64,000 nt of DNA from Lysobacter enzymogenes (lineage in GTDB: Bacteria > Pseudomonadota > Gammaproteobacteria > Xanthomonadales > Xanthomonadaceae), in assembly GCF_900106525.1 (NCBI RefSeq), contig NZ_FNOG01000009.1, positions 233,742-297,741 on the forward strand. The letters are read 5' to 3'. Made by a program: the position numbers and the translations under genes. Below are positions 33,667-42,158 of this stretch, one piece after another. The notes beneath the pieces are model-generated. The model made no database searches, was not told where the DNA came from, and was given only the letters and a program-made list of their open reading frames with translations. How positions within the stretch are numbered: the first letter of the stretch is position 1; the number at the start of each line of letters is the position of its first letter.

Positions 33667-36458
33667 CCCCGGCGCAGTTCGGCCGGGTCGAACTCCTGTT
33701 CCACGCCGCGCTCGACCGGCCGGCCGCCGAACGCACGAAGTTTTTGCGCGAACAGGAAAGCGACGCCGAACTGATCGCCGCGGTCGAGCGGTTGCTGGCC
33801 TGCGACCAGGACGGCGGCGACGACCCGGTGACCGAACGCCTGACCGAGGTCGCGCGCGATCTGCCGCTGCGCACCGTCGGCCCCTATCGCTTGTTGCGCG
33901 AACTCGGCAGCGGCGGCATGGGCACGGTGTTCCTGGCCGAACGCGACGTCGCCGGACGCGCCCAGCACGTCGCGGTCAAGCTGCTGCACGGCGTGCCCAC
34001 CCAGGCCAGCAAGCGCCGGATCGAACGCGAGCGCGCCATGCTGGCCGGGCTGAACCATCCCAACATCGCCCGCCACATCGACGGCGGCGAGAGCGAGGAA
34101 GGCCAGCCGTATCTGGTGATGGACTACATCGACAGCCGGCCGCTGCCCGAGTATCTGGCCGCGGCCGCGCCGCCGCTACCGCAACGTCTGCGCCTGTATT
34201 TGAGCCTGTGCGACGCCGTGCAGCACGCGCACCAGCGCCTGGTCCTGCATCGCGACATCAAGCCGTCGAACGTGGTGGTGCGCGCCGACGGATCGCCGGT
34301 GCTGCTGGATTTCGGCGTCGGCGCGCTATTGGAGGAAGGCGACAATCCCACCCATCCGGCGACGCGCGCGTTCACGCCCGGCTATAGCGCGCCGGAGCAA
34401 TACCGCGGCCAGACCGAAACCACCGCCACCGATGTGTTCAGCCTCGGCGCGCTGCTGTTCGACCTGCTGACCGGGCAGCGCCTGTCGACGCTGTGCCGCA
34501 ACACCGATGCGGTGCCCGCGCCGAGCGCCTGCGTCGCCGATCCGACCCAGCGCCGCCTGCTGCGCGGCGATCTCGACCGGATCGTGCGCAAGGCCACCGC
34601 CGCCGATCCCGAACAACGCTATCAAACCGTCGCCGCGCTCATGGACGATGTGTCGCGCTACCTGCAGGGCCGGCCGATCGCCGCCGCGCCGGATCGGATC
34701 TGGTATCGCGTCGGCAAGTTCGTCCGCCGCAACCGCGCCGCGGTCGCCGCCAGCACGCTGCTGGTCGTCGCCGGCAGCCTCGCGGTCTGGCAGCTCAACG
34801 CCGAGCGCCAGCGCGCGCTGGCCGCCGAGCGGGTCGCCGCGACCGAAGCGGCCAACGCCAAGGCCTCGCGCGATTTCCTCGCCTCGGTGCTGGCGGAAAC
34901 CTCGCCCGAAGCGGTGCGCGGCCAGCCCATCGCCATCGCCACCTTGCTCACCAAGGCCGCCGAACGCCTGCGCGCGGACCGCAGCCAGGACGCGCGCGCG
35001 CGCGCGGTGGCGTGGCTGACCATCGCCGAGGTCTACGCCGACCTCAACGATCCGCAAGCCGGCCTGTCCGCGGTCGATGCAGCGATGGCGCTGTTCGCGC
35101 GCACGCCGCAACCGGATCCGGAGCTGCGCGCGCGCGCCTGGCACGCGCGCGGCCTGCTGCTGCTCCAGCTCGAACGCGTCGACCAGGCGCGCGCCGCGCT
35201 GGAGCGCGCCATCGCCCTGCGCCAACGCCAGGACGCCGCGCCGTTGGCGCTGGCGCGGCTGTACAGCGACTACGCCAACGCGGTGCTGCACGGCGCCGAC
35301 TTCGTCGCCGCGGGGCGCTATCAACAACGCGCGCTGGAGCGCCTGAACGCCTCCGGCCGCGACGATCCGACACTGCGGATGAAGATCGAGCTGGGGCTGG
35401 CGCGCAGCCTGTACTACCAGAACGACCTCGACGCGGCGGCCCGGCATTTGAGCGTGGCCGAAGCCATCGACCGCGACCGCCCCGCCCACGACGGCCTGCC
35501 CGCTTACCAACTGCGCCGCATCGCGATGATGGTGCGCTACTCGCAACACCGTTATCCCGAAGCGCTGGCCAACGCCGAGCAAGCGCTGCGCCTGGCCTAT
35601 CGCGTCTACGGCGAGAACAGCCGCCTGACCGCCGACATGGAGCTGTACATGGCGCTGCTGCTGGACGACATCGGCCGTTCGCGCGCGGCGATCGACCATT
35701 ACCAGCGCTCGCAGGCCATCGCCGCCACGCTGAAACTCGACGACGCAGTGCTCGCCCGCGACGACGTGCGCATGGCGATGGCCTACGCCAACCTCGCCGA
35801 CTATCCCCGCGCCGTGACCTTGACCAGCGCGGCGTTGACGCGGATGCCGGCGACAGCGGCCTATGCCGAGTGGCGGATCAAGGCCCACTACACCCGCGCG
35901 CTGTCGCTCGGCGCCGGCGGCGACTACGCCCGCGGCAGCGCGGATTTCGAGCGCGCGCTGGAAATCGCGCGCGGCCACAGCGGCGACGTGTTCGTCGGCC
36001 CGGCCTTCGTGCGTCTGCGCCAGGCGCAAGGGCTGGTGCTGGCGCGGCGTTTCGACGAGGCCGCCGCGGCCTTGCGCGACGCCGAGGCGGTGACGAAATA
36101 CCGCGACCTCGATCCCAAATCCACCGTCGCCCTGCGCACCCTGCAGGCCCAGGTCGCGGCCGCACGCGGCGAACCGGCCGCGGCCGCGCAGCGCATCGGC
36201 GAGGCGCTGGAACTGGCCCGCCGCCATTACCTCGCCGGCACGCCGCCGATCGCGCTGGTGGAACTCGCCGCCGCGCGCATCGCCCTGGACCGCAACGACC
36301 CGGCCCGCGCGCGCGAACTGCTGCAACGCGCCGCGCCGCCGCTGCGCCAGGAACTGCGCGCGCGCGCGCCGGCCTTGGCCGAAGCCGCGCGCCTGGAGCA
36401 GGACCTGCACCGCATCGCGTCCGCCGGCGATGCGGCGCTCAAGCGGACCGCAAGATGA
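33663..36458 (+). CDS. Membrane Ser/Thr protein kinase with TPR-type sensor domain
   Basis: The 931-residue protein starts at ATG 33663 inside the sigma gene stop. The Hanks-type kinase domain has GSGGMG at 82-87, K106, HRDIKPSN at 196-203 and DFG at 216-218, then APEQ in the activation segment; all catalytic residues are there. A single membrane helix at about 359-378 (AAVAASTLLVVAGSLAVWQL) separates it from about 550 residues of TPR-like helical repeats, probably periplasmic. The layout suggests a transmembrane sensor that phosphorylates the coupled sigma factor; the signal is unknown. Confidence 0.93.
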   Translation: MTPAQFGRVELLFHAALDRPAAERTKFLREQESDAELIAAVERLLACDQDGGDDPVTERLTEVARDLPLRTVGPYRLLRELGSGGMGTVFLAERDVAGRAQHVAVKLLHGVPTQASKRRIERERAMLAGLNHPNIARHIDGGESEEGQPYLVMDYIDSRPLPEYLAAAAPPLPQRLRLYLSLCDAVQHAHQRLVLHRDIKPSNVVVRADGSPVLLDFGVGALLEEGDNPTHPATRAFTPGYSAPEQYRGQTETTATDVFSLGALLFDLLTGQRLSTLCRNTDAVPAPSACVADPTQRRLLRGDLDRIVRKATAADPEQRYQTVAALMDDVSRYLQGRPIAAAPDRIWYRVGKFVRRNRAAVAASTLLVVAGSLAVWQLNAERQRALAAERVAATEAANAKASRDFLASVLAETSPEAVRGQPIAIATLLTKAAERLRADRSQDARARAVAWLTIAEVYADLNDPQAGLSAVDAAMALFARTPQPDPELRARAWHARGLLLLQLERVDQARAALERAIALRQRQDAAPLALARLYSDYANAVLHGADFVAAGRYQQRALERLNASGRDDPTLRMKIELGLARSLYYQNDLDAAARHLSVAEAIDRDRPAHDGLPAYQLRRIAMMVRYSQHRYPEALANAEQALRLAYRVYGENSRLTADMELYMALLLDDIGRSRAAIDHYQRSQAIAATLKLDDAVLARDDVRMAMAYANLADYPRAVTLTSAALTRMPATAAYAEWRIKAHYTRALSLGAGGDYARGSADFERALEIARGHSGDVFVGPAFVRLRQAQGLVLARRFDEAAAALRDAEAVTKYRDLDPKSTVALRTLQAQVAAARGEPAAAAQRIGEALELARRHYLAGTPPIALVELAAARIALDRNDPARARELLQRAAPPLRQELRARAPALAEAARLEQDLHRIASAGDAALKRTAR

Positions 36459-36634
36459 ACGCAATCCGGCTGCGCGCACAGGCGATGACGGATTCGGCCG
36501 TCACATTGCGAACTCATCATCGATCAGGAACTGCAGCGGCGCGCGACCGTAGTGCGCGCCGCGCAGCGAGCGCAGCGCGCATCGGGAGCGCCGCGGCTGG
36601 TAACCCCCACCTCTCCCGCCAGCAAGGAGCCTTC

Positions 36635-36880
36635 ATGCGTTTCATGGTTGGATTGGCTATCGCGCTGACCGCGACGCTCGCGTTCAGCGCACCCGTTGTC
36701 GCCCGCGAACCGTTGTTGCAAGTGTGCGGACCGCCGTTCACCGGCCCGCCGTTCTGCCAGCCGCCGATGGGCTACGAACAAATCCAGGCGAAGTCCGCCG
36801 CCATCGGCAAATCCGGCGCCGCGAAAACCGCCGCGCCCGCGCCGAAGAGCGCGCCGCGCTCGGCGCCGTCGCGCAAGTAA
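36635..36880 (+). CDS. Small exported Pro/Ala/Lys-rich protein (81 aa)
   Basis: ATG at 36635 follows a perfect AAGGAG. A signal peptide (VGLAIALTATLAFSAPVVA) leaves a short mature part with CGPPFTGPPFCQPP (two Cys, likely one disulfide) and a disordered Ala/Pro/Lys tail. It lies 176 bp after the kinase and is closed by a strong terminator, so it may be part of the sigma/kinase transcript or a target of it. No family known to me. Confidence 0.75.
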   Translation: MRFMVGLAIALTATLAFSAPVVAREPLLQVCGPPFTGPPFCQPPMGYEQIQAKSAAIGKSGAAKTAAPAPKSAPRSAPSRK

Positions 36881-36894
36881 GCCGCCTGCCGATG

Positions 36895-36926
36895 CCGCCG
36901 CGCACGCGAGTGCGCGGCGGTTTTTT
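36895..36926 (+). terminator. Rho-independent terminator
   Basis: Perfect 10-bp stem CCGCCGCGCA/TGCGCGGCGG with 6-base loop, followed by TTTTTT (36921-36926). It ends the small exported protein transcript. Confidence 0.92.
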
Positions 36927-37049
36927 CTTGCCTGGCTCCGCCGCGCCGTTCGCGGCCGCGCGCGGCTTCGGCCGCGGGCACCTGCCGCCGATTCATTCGC
37001 CTTCGCCGGCGTGATACAAGGGCCCATCACCCGGCGCAAAGGATCGCTC

Positions 37050-37511
37050 ATGGCCCGCTATCCCCGGATCGACCAACCCTGCCCCCTCGACGCCTCGGCG
37101 CGCCGCAACATCAACGGCGACTGCAGCCAGTGCGGCAAGACCGTGCACTGCCTGGACGGACGCAGCGACGAGGAACGCGCGGCGCTGCTGCGGCAGGCCG
37201 GCGGGCCGATCTGCGTTTCGTACCGGATCGCCCTGGGCACGGCCCTGGCCTTGTCGATCGCCGCGCCCGCCGCGGCCGGATCCGTGGATGCCGCCGCACC
37301 GGCCGCACCTGCGCAGACGGCGCCGCTGGCCGCGCCTGCCGCCGCCTCGCAGACGCAGATGCCGGTGGTGGCGACGGAACGCTTGACCGAACCCGGCTTG
37401 CAGATGGTGTTCGTCGGCGGCGTCAGCCGGCCCGGCGAAGCCGAATGGGTCGACGACGATTCCAGCCTGCCCGAGCTGCCGATGCGCTACGAGCCGCCGC
37501 CGCGCGACTGA
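37050..37511 (+). CDS. Cys-motif membrane-linked protein of unknown function (153 aa)
   Basis: ATG at 37050 with AAGGA. The first 55 residues carry CPLD...CSQCGKTVHCLDG...AGGPICVSY, a Cys pattern (C, CxxC, HC, C) seen in a small proteobacterial family of hypothetical proteins with possible metal or Fe-S binding. A hydrophobic stretch (IALGTALALSIAAPAAA, about 57-73) follows, then an Ala/Pro linker and an acidic tail (EWVDDDSSLPELPM). The Cys part would be cytoplasmic and the tail outside. It converges on the transglutaminase-like gene. Confidence 0.75.
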   Translation: MARYPRIDQPCPLDASARRNINGDCSQCGKTVHCLDGRSDEERAALLRQAGGPICVSYRIALGTALALSIAAPAAAGSVDAAAPAAPAQTAPLAAPAAASQTQMPVVATERLTEPGLQMVFVGGVSRPGEAEWVDDDSSLPELPMRYEPPPRD

Positions 37512-37525
37512 GCCGCAGCGGCCGC

Positions 37526-38362
37526 TCAGTCCGCAGCGCGGGCCTCGCCCAGCACGCCGACCGCATCCTCGATGCGCAGCCCGGCGATCGCCCGCAGCGC
37601 GCCGCGCAGACTGTCCGGGCTGCCGTCGCCCACCACCAACGCCAGATGCCCGGCGTCGAATTCGCCCAGGCCCGCGTCGTAACTGACCCAACGCTCGCCG
37701 TTCCACGCCTGCACCCACATATGCGGCCCGAACGCATGCGCGCGGCCGACGAAACGGCTGCCGTAGGCCACACCGGCGGCGACCCGCGCCGGAATGCCGC
37801 GCGCACGCGCGGCCGCGGCCAGCAACAGCGCGTACTCGGTGCAGTCGCCCGCGCGCAGCGCCAAAGCCTCGCGCGCGCTGTGGTAGTCGGCGTAGATCAC
37901 CGGCCCGGACAGTCGCTCTTGCACGGCCGCGACCAGGCGGCGCATGCGCGTATCGACGCTGCCGACGCCGGCCGAACGCGCGAAACCGGCGATCGCGCGA
38001 TCGTCGCTCTGCAACCAAGGCGTCGGCGCGAGGTAGCGCCGCAACGCGTCCGCATCGGGCGGCGCTTCATGGCCGCAACCGCGGCAGACGGTCACCTCCA
38101 GCCCTGCGGTCGTGCGCGATGCGTGTTGCTCGCCGGTCTGCGGCCACGGCCAATCCACCGCTGCGTCGCGCTCGCCGAGGCGATAACGGATGGTCCCGCG
38201 GCGCGCCGCCGGCGACAGGCGATAGGGCGACGGCACCAGCACCGCCTGGATCTGCGCCTTGAGCTCGGCCTCGGACGCTGCGCGCTCCGTCGCGGACACG
38301 CCGCCCGTCCCGCCCAGGCAAAGGGCCAGCCACGCCCACCACCACCATCGCTTCGAGTTCAT
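37526..38362 (-). CDS. Exported transglutaminase-like cysteine protein
   Basis: The 278-residue protein starts at ATG 38362 (AAGG upstream); a longer start to 38413 is possible. A signal peptide with a WWWWAWLALCLGG core is followed by a 90-residue N-terminal part with CRGCGHE (a CxxC), then a transglutaminase-like domain: catalytic Cys in LRAGDCTEYALLLAA, His in GPHMWVQAWNG and Asp in VSYDAG. The triad is complete. Such periplasmic proteins act as proteases, amidases or cross-linkers; the substrate is unknown. Confidence 0.88.
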   Translation of the reverse strand: MNSKRWWWWAWLALCLGGTGGVSATERAASEAELKAQIQAVLVPSPYRLSPAARRGTIRYRLGERDAAVDWPWPQTGEQHASRTTAGLEVTVCRGCGHEAPPDADALRRYLAPTPWLQSDDRAIAGFARSAGVGSVDTRMRRLVAAVQERLSGPVIYADYHSAREALALRAGDCTEYALLLAAAARARGIPARVAAGVAYGSRFVGRAHAFGPHMWVQAWNGERWVSYDAGLGEFDAGHLALVVGDGSPDSLRGALRAIAGLRIEDAVGVLGEARAAD

Positions 38363-38587
38363 GCGCTGCCTTGCGGGCATCGTCCGCTCCATCGCCAGCG
38401 CCCAGCGTATCAAGCGCCCGGCGCAGGAACCTACCGGCGAAGCGGGTTTCCCGGCCGCACCCGAACCGCGGCAGCGCGCGGCCGAATCGGCGGATGCGCC
38501 GCGATTGCAGCGCGCTGCAGCGGACCTACGCGCCGAGCAGGCGCGACCACGCGCATCGGCTCGGAACTCGCAGTATCCACGGGCGAC

Positions 38588-38971
38588 TCAATCCCAGCGA
38601 TCGTCGTCTAGGAGCTTCACCCGCCGCCGCGTCGCCCGACGCTGCTTCTGGCTGCGGTGGCGGTCGCTGCGCTCGGCGATCTTGCGCGACCATTCCTCGG
38701 CGACCGCGCCGCGCTCGACCAGGTGCGCCCACACGCCGCGCTCGATCCAGCGGTCGTTGCGGCTGCGATTGCTTTTCCAGTCGCCGAACTGCTCGGGCGG
38801 CAGCGACATCCAATAGCAGTTGCCCACCATCACCGACAGCGCGGCGTTGACGAAACGGCGGTCGTTGCCGTCGTGCACCGCACGCATCAGGACGATCTCG
38901 CTCGCGATCGAGCGGATCGCCGCCCATTCTTCGTCGCGCACCCACACGCGCGTTGCGTCCGCATCGTTCAT
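38588..38971 (-). CDS. Stand-alone DUF4096-like protein (IS5 transposase N-terminal type)
   Basis: The 127-residue protein has the layout of the N-terminal helper domain of IS5-type transposases: EEWAAIRSIAS, a helix DRRFVNAALSVMVGNCYWMSLP, then FGDWKSNRSRNDRWIERGVW. No catalytic DDE domain follows and there are no terminal repeats, so this is not an intact insertion sequence. The C-terminus is very basic (RHRSQKQRRATRRRVK). A second gene of the same type sits at 45007, on the far side of the protease/pilin block. It may be a domesticated DNA-binding protein. Confidence 0.7.
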   Translation of the reverse strand: MNDADATRVWVRDEEWAAIRSIASEIVLMRAVHDGNDRRFVNAALSVMVGNCYWMSLPPEQFGDWKSNRSRNDRWIERGVWAHLVERGAVAEEWSRKIAERSDRHRSQKQRRATRRRVKLLDDDRWD

Positions 38972-39051
38972 CGCCGCAGGAACAACTTCGTTCGTTGAGC
39001 GTTTCCAATCCGCTGCGGCGGGCGAACCCGCCGCAGCAACCGCGACCTCGC

Positions 39052-39624
39052 TTACATCGGATGCACGCGCGGCCGCACCAGATCGGGGTTGACCTGCTTC
39101 ACGCCGGCGCGGCCCTGGATCCGCTGCCGCGCCTGCATCGCCTCGGCCACCGAGCCGTAGCGCACGATGGCCTTGCCGCCCACCGCCGAGGAATAGACCA
39201 AGGTGCCGCCGGTATCGCTCACCAGCGCCGCCACTACCGAGGCATCGTTGAAGTACACGTTCAACTGCGGCCTGAGCACCACCACGGTTCCGTCGGCGGA
39301 CATCGCCGCGGCCAGGTTTTCGGCGGGCGCGGCGGGCGCCGCGTCGACCGAGCGCGCGCTGCGGGTGCGCGACGCGGGCGACGCGACCGGCGCCGGGTCG
39401 ATCGCATAGCTGGCCACGCGCACCTGGCCGGCATCGGTCGCCGGCCCGGCCTTGCGCACCACGGCCGACGGCGCCAGGCGGAAGGTTTTGTCGCCGATGG
39501 CGAAGGATTCGCCGGTGGCGGCCAGGTCCAGTTGCGCCCGCGCGGTGTAGGTCTGGCTCAGCGCGATGGGCGCAACGATCAGGGACAGCAGTCCCGCGCA
39601 CACTTGCATGGGTCGGATTTTCAT
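39052..39624 (-). CDS. Secreted I9-like partner (external chaperone/inhibitor) of S8 protease 1
   Basis: The 190-residue protein starts at ATG 39624, 2 bp after the stop of protease 1. A signal peptide (QVCAGLLSLIVAPIALS) is followed by a short N-terminal beta region and an Ala/Pro linker. The C-terminal 80 residues look like a subtilisin prodomain (inhibitor I9 type): a strand NVYFNDASVVAALVSDTGGT, a helix VAEAMQARQRIQGRAGVKQV and the tail NPDLVRPRVHP that could sit in the protease active site. Aeromonas sobria ASP, a kexin-like S8 protease, uses a downstream-encoded external chaperone (ORF2) in this way. The gene at 41552 is a paralogue. Confidence 0.75.
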   Translation of the reverse strand: MKIRPMQVCAGLLSLIVAPIALSQTYTARAQLDLAATGESFAIGDKTFRLAPSAVVRKAGPATDAGQVRVASYAIDPAPVASPASRTRSARSVDAAPAAPAENLAAAMSADGTVVVLRPQLNVYFNDASVVAALVSDTGGTLVYSSAVGGKAIVRYGSVAEAMQARQRIQGRAGVKQVNPDLVRPRVHPM

Positions 39625-39626
39625 GG

Positions 39627-41411
39627 TCAGTGCCCCAGGATGCGGATCTTGAACGAGGTGAGGTTGCCGGCCGATGCCGCGCCCGCGGCCAGATCGACGT
39701 CGCTCACCGCCACCGTCCAGTCGCCGTCGCCGGCTTCGTCGAGGAAAGCGTTGACGGCGGTGAACGGAATGGTCAGGACGTCGCCGCCGTAGCCGGAGTG
39801 CGCGGGCAGCACGAACGCGCGGGTGCCGGCGGGCGAGGTCAGCGTCACCAGCAACGGGCTCGCCACCGCGCCGCCGCCGTTGCCCCAGGTTCCGGCGTGG
39901 CGGTAGTCGGTGGAAAGACCGATCTGCACCGCTTCGATCCGGCCCACCCGGTTGGCGATGCGCACGCTGGCGCGCGCGGGCGCGGCGGCGTTGCCGATCG
40001 CCACGGGCGCGGCGAGTACGGCGCGCTGCCAGCCGCTGTCGAGCAAGGCCGGCAACGACTTGAAGCCGGTGGCGCGAGTCACCGCCGCGGTCGCATCGAT
40101 CAGGCCGAAGCCGTACCAGTTGCTGAAACTGCGCCCCGCCGCGTTGGCGGTCCAGCCCGGCGCGATCACGGTGCCGTTGGCGTCGCGCACTTCCGCCTGG
40201 CCCGCATCGATCTGGCGCGCGGTGGTGGCGAGGATGTATTTCACGTCGCGGTAGCTGAGCTTGGGATTGGCCTGCAGCATCAGCGCGACCACGCCCGAGA
40301 CCGTCGGCGCGGCGGCGGAGGTGCCGTTCATCGTGCCGGTGTAGTTGCAGGTGTTGTCCAGCAGCGAGGCATCGCCGTCCAGCACGTTGCGGAAGCCCCC
40401 GCGCACGTTGGTGTTGTAGCCGCGCACGCAGCCGGACAGGTCGGTGGTAACGATGGCCGGCTCGTAACGCACCGGCAACTGCCCGACCGCGACGGCTTCG
40501 GAATAACCGCCGTTGCGCAGGCCCTGCGCCTGCCAGCCGTACTCGCCGCCCAGGCCGGTGACCCAGATCGACGCGCCCGGCGTGGAATAGCTCGAACGTA
40601 CGCCGGAGGCATCGCCGGCGGCGATCACCATGACGTTGAAGTAGCCGTTCGACTCTTCCCAGATCGACTGCTGGCAACCGACGCCGGCGCGGTTGATCGC
40701 GTCGTTGCACACGTCCCAGACGTCGACGCCGTCGTCGCTGGCGCGCCAGCTGGCGAAGCCGTTGCCGGCCGACTTGACATAGATCGTGCCCAAGCCGCCG
40801 CGGGTCGCCGACAGCGCCCGCTCCCACGCCGCGATGTCGAGTTCATCGACGACCGTCGGCAGGAAGTTGGCGTACGAACCCCAACTGTTGTTGGACACCT
40901 GCACATCGGCGAGCTCCGGGCGCGTCAACCAGACCTCTTCCTGGGTTCCGCCGCCGTCGAGATAGTTGAAGCTCTTAAGACGCGCCGCCGGCGCGACGCC
41001 GCGCCCGCCGATGCCGTTCCAGCCGACCGCCGCGATGATCCCGGCGACCGCGGTGCCGTGCGCCTTGCCGCCGCTGACGGGCGTGGGATCGTGGCTGCCG
41101 TCCAGGCCGTTCCAGGAACCATTCGGCACGACGTTCGCGGCCAGATCCGGGTGGGCGATCTCCACGCCCTGGTCGACCACCGACACCACCACGCCTTTGC
41201 CGCGGATGTTGTAGTCGTGCAGATCGTCGATGCCCAGATCGACGCCGAACGCGGGCCGCGCGTCGCCGAGCACGCTCTGGCCGTAGTTCATCAGATGCCA
41301 TTGGTAGCGGTACAACGGGTCGTTGTTCGCCTGTTGCGCCAGGCCGACCGACGGCAGCGCGGCGAGCAGCGCCGCGCACAGCGCAGCGCGCGGGAGGGAA
41401 ACGGGGGTCAT
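39627..41411 (-). CDS. Secreted kexin-like S8 serine protease 1 with P domain, no own prodomain
   Basis: The 594-residue protein starts at ATG 41411 (AAGGAG upstream). After the signal peptide (to about 25) it enters the catalytic domain almost at once (NDPLYRYQWHLMNYGQS), leaving no room for an I9 prodomain. The triad is D80 (VVDQGVEIAHPDL), H118 (KAHGTAVAG) and S365 (MNGTSAAAPTVSG), with N-site in VSNNSWG. The last about 130 residues form a P/Homo B domain (SDVDLAAGAASAGNLTSFKIRILG). This matches proprotein-convertase/kexin-like bacterial proteases. Its secreted partner follows 2 bp downstream. Confidence 0.93.
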   Translation of the reverse strand: MTPVSLPRAALCAALLAALPSVGLAQQANNDPLYRYQWHLMNYGQSVLGDARPAFGVDLGIDDLHDYNIRGKGVVVSVVDQGVEIAHPDLAANVVPNGSWNGLDGSHDPTPVSGGKAHGTAVAGIIAAVGWNGIGGRGVAPAARLKSFNYLDGGGTQEEVWLTRPELADVQVSNNSWGSYANFLPTVVDELDIAAWERALSATRGGLGTIYVKSAGNGFASWRASDDGVDVWDVCNDAINRAGVGCQQSIWEESNGYFNVMVIAAGDASGVRSSYSTPGASIWVTGLGGEYGWQAQGLRNGGYSEAVAVGQLPVRYEPAIVTTDLSGCVRGYNTNVRGGFRNVLDGDASLLDNTCNYTGTMNGTSAAAPTVSGVVALMLQANPKLSYRDVKYILATTARQIDAGQAEVRDANGTVIAPGWTANAAGRSFSNWYGFGLIDATAAVTRATGFKSLPALLDSGWQRAVLAAPVAIGNAAAPARASVRIANRVGRIEAVQIGLSTDYRHAGTWGNGGGAVASPLLVTLTSPAGTRAFVLPAHSGYGGDVLTIPFTAVNAFLDEAGDGDWTVAVSDVDLAAGAASAGNLTSFKIRILGH

Positions 41412-41551
41412 CGTCGCAGACTCCTTGCATCGAAGGTGGGCGGCGCGGCGATCGCCGCAGCCGCGTGCGTGCGCAAGCGGCGAGGCAAGCGCGCGCGTCG
41501 CGTTGCGCATCCGCGCCGGCGAACGCTCGCCGGCGCGGATGCGCGGCGGGC

Positions 41552-42157
41552 TTAGCGGGTCATGATCCGGCTCTGGATGATTTCGGGGCTGACTTCCTTG
41601 ACCCCGCGCGCGCCCTGGATGCGCTTCATCGCCGCCAGCGCCGCATCCACCGAGGCGTATTCGATGACCGCATTGCCGCCCAGCGCGGAGGAATAGGTCA
41701 CCTTGCCGCCGGTGGCGCTGGCCAGGCCGGCGACCACGCCGATGTCGCCGACGTAGACATTCAGGCGCTGGGTCACCAGCACGGCGCGCCCGCCTTCTTC
41801 GGCCACGGCCACGCCGAGCGCGCCGCCGTCGGCGACCGGCCCTGCCGCTGCCGTGGTCGCCGTCGCGCTCAGATCGCGCTTGCTGCGGCTCTTGGGCGCG
41901 GCCGCGTCCGGCGCGCGCAGCTTCACTTCGTAGCCGGCCACGATCACGTCCTTGGCCGGGTCGGTGCGGTCGCTGACCGGTGCGGGCACCGCGGACGGCG
42001 CGACGCGGAAACGCCGGCTGCCGACCTGGAACGCATCGCCGGTGGCGGCCAGTTCGAGTTCGGCCTGCTTGGTGTAGGTCTGCGCCTGCGCCGGATGCGC
42101 CGCGGCGGCGATCAGCGCGGTCAGCGCCAGGCACATGAGAGTCTTGTGATTGGTCAT
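41552..42157 (-). CDS. Secreted I9-like partner of S8 protease 2
   Basis: The 201-residue paralogue of the protein at 39052 starts at ATG 42157, 1 bp after the stop of protease 2. It has a signal peptide (LMCLALTALIAAAAHPAQA), the shared QTYTKQAELELAATGDAFQVG start, a long low-complexity linker, and the same I9-like C-terminus (NVYVGDIGVVAGLASATGGK...DAALAAMKRIQGARGVKEVSPE) with a shorter tail IIQSRIMTR. The different tails suggest partner specificity. 140 bp separate it from protease 1, which has its own ribosome site. Confidence 0.75.
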   Translation of the reverse strand: MTNHKTLMCLALTALIAAAAHPAQAQTYTKQAELELAATGDAFQVGSRRFRVAPSAVPAPVSDRTDPAKDVIVAGYEVKLRAPDAAAPKSRSKRDLSATATTAAAGPVADGGALGVAVAEEGGRAVLVTQRLNVYVGDIGVVAGLASATGGKVTYSSALGGNAVIEYASVDAALAAMKRIQGARGVKEVSPEIIQSRIMTR

Positions 42158-42158
42158 G

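Noticed and set aside
34326-36479. 717-codon minus-strand frame opposite the kinase
   Set aside because: Shadow of the TPR kinase; low-complexity composition.
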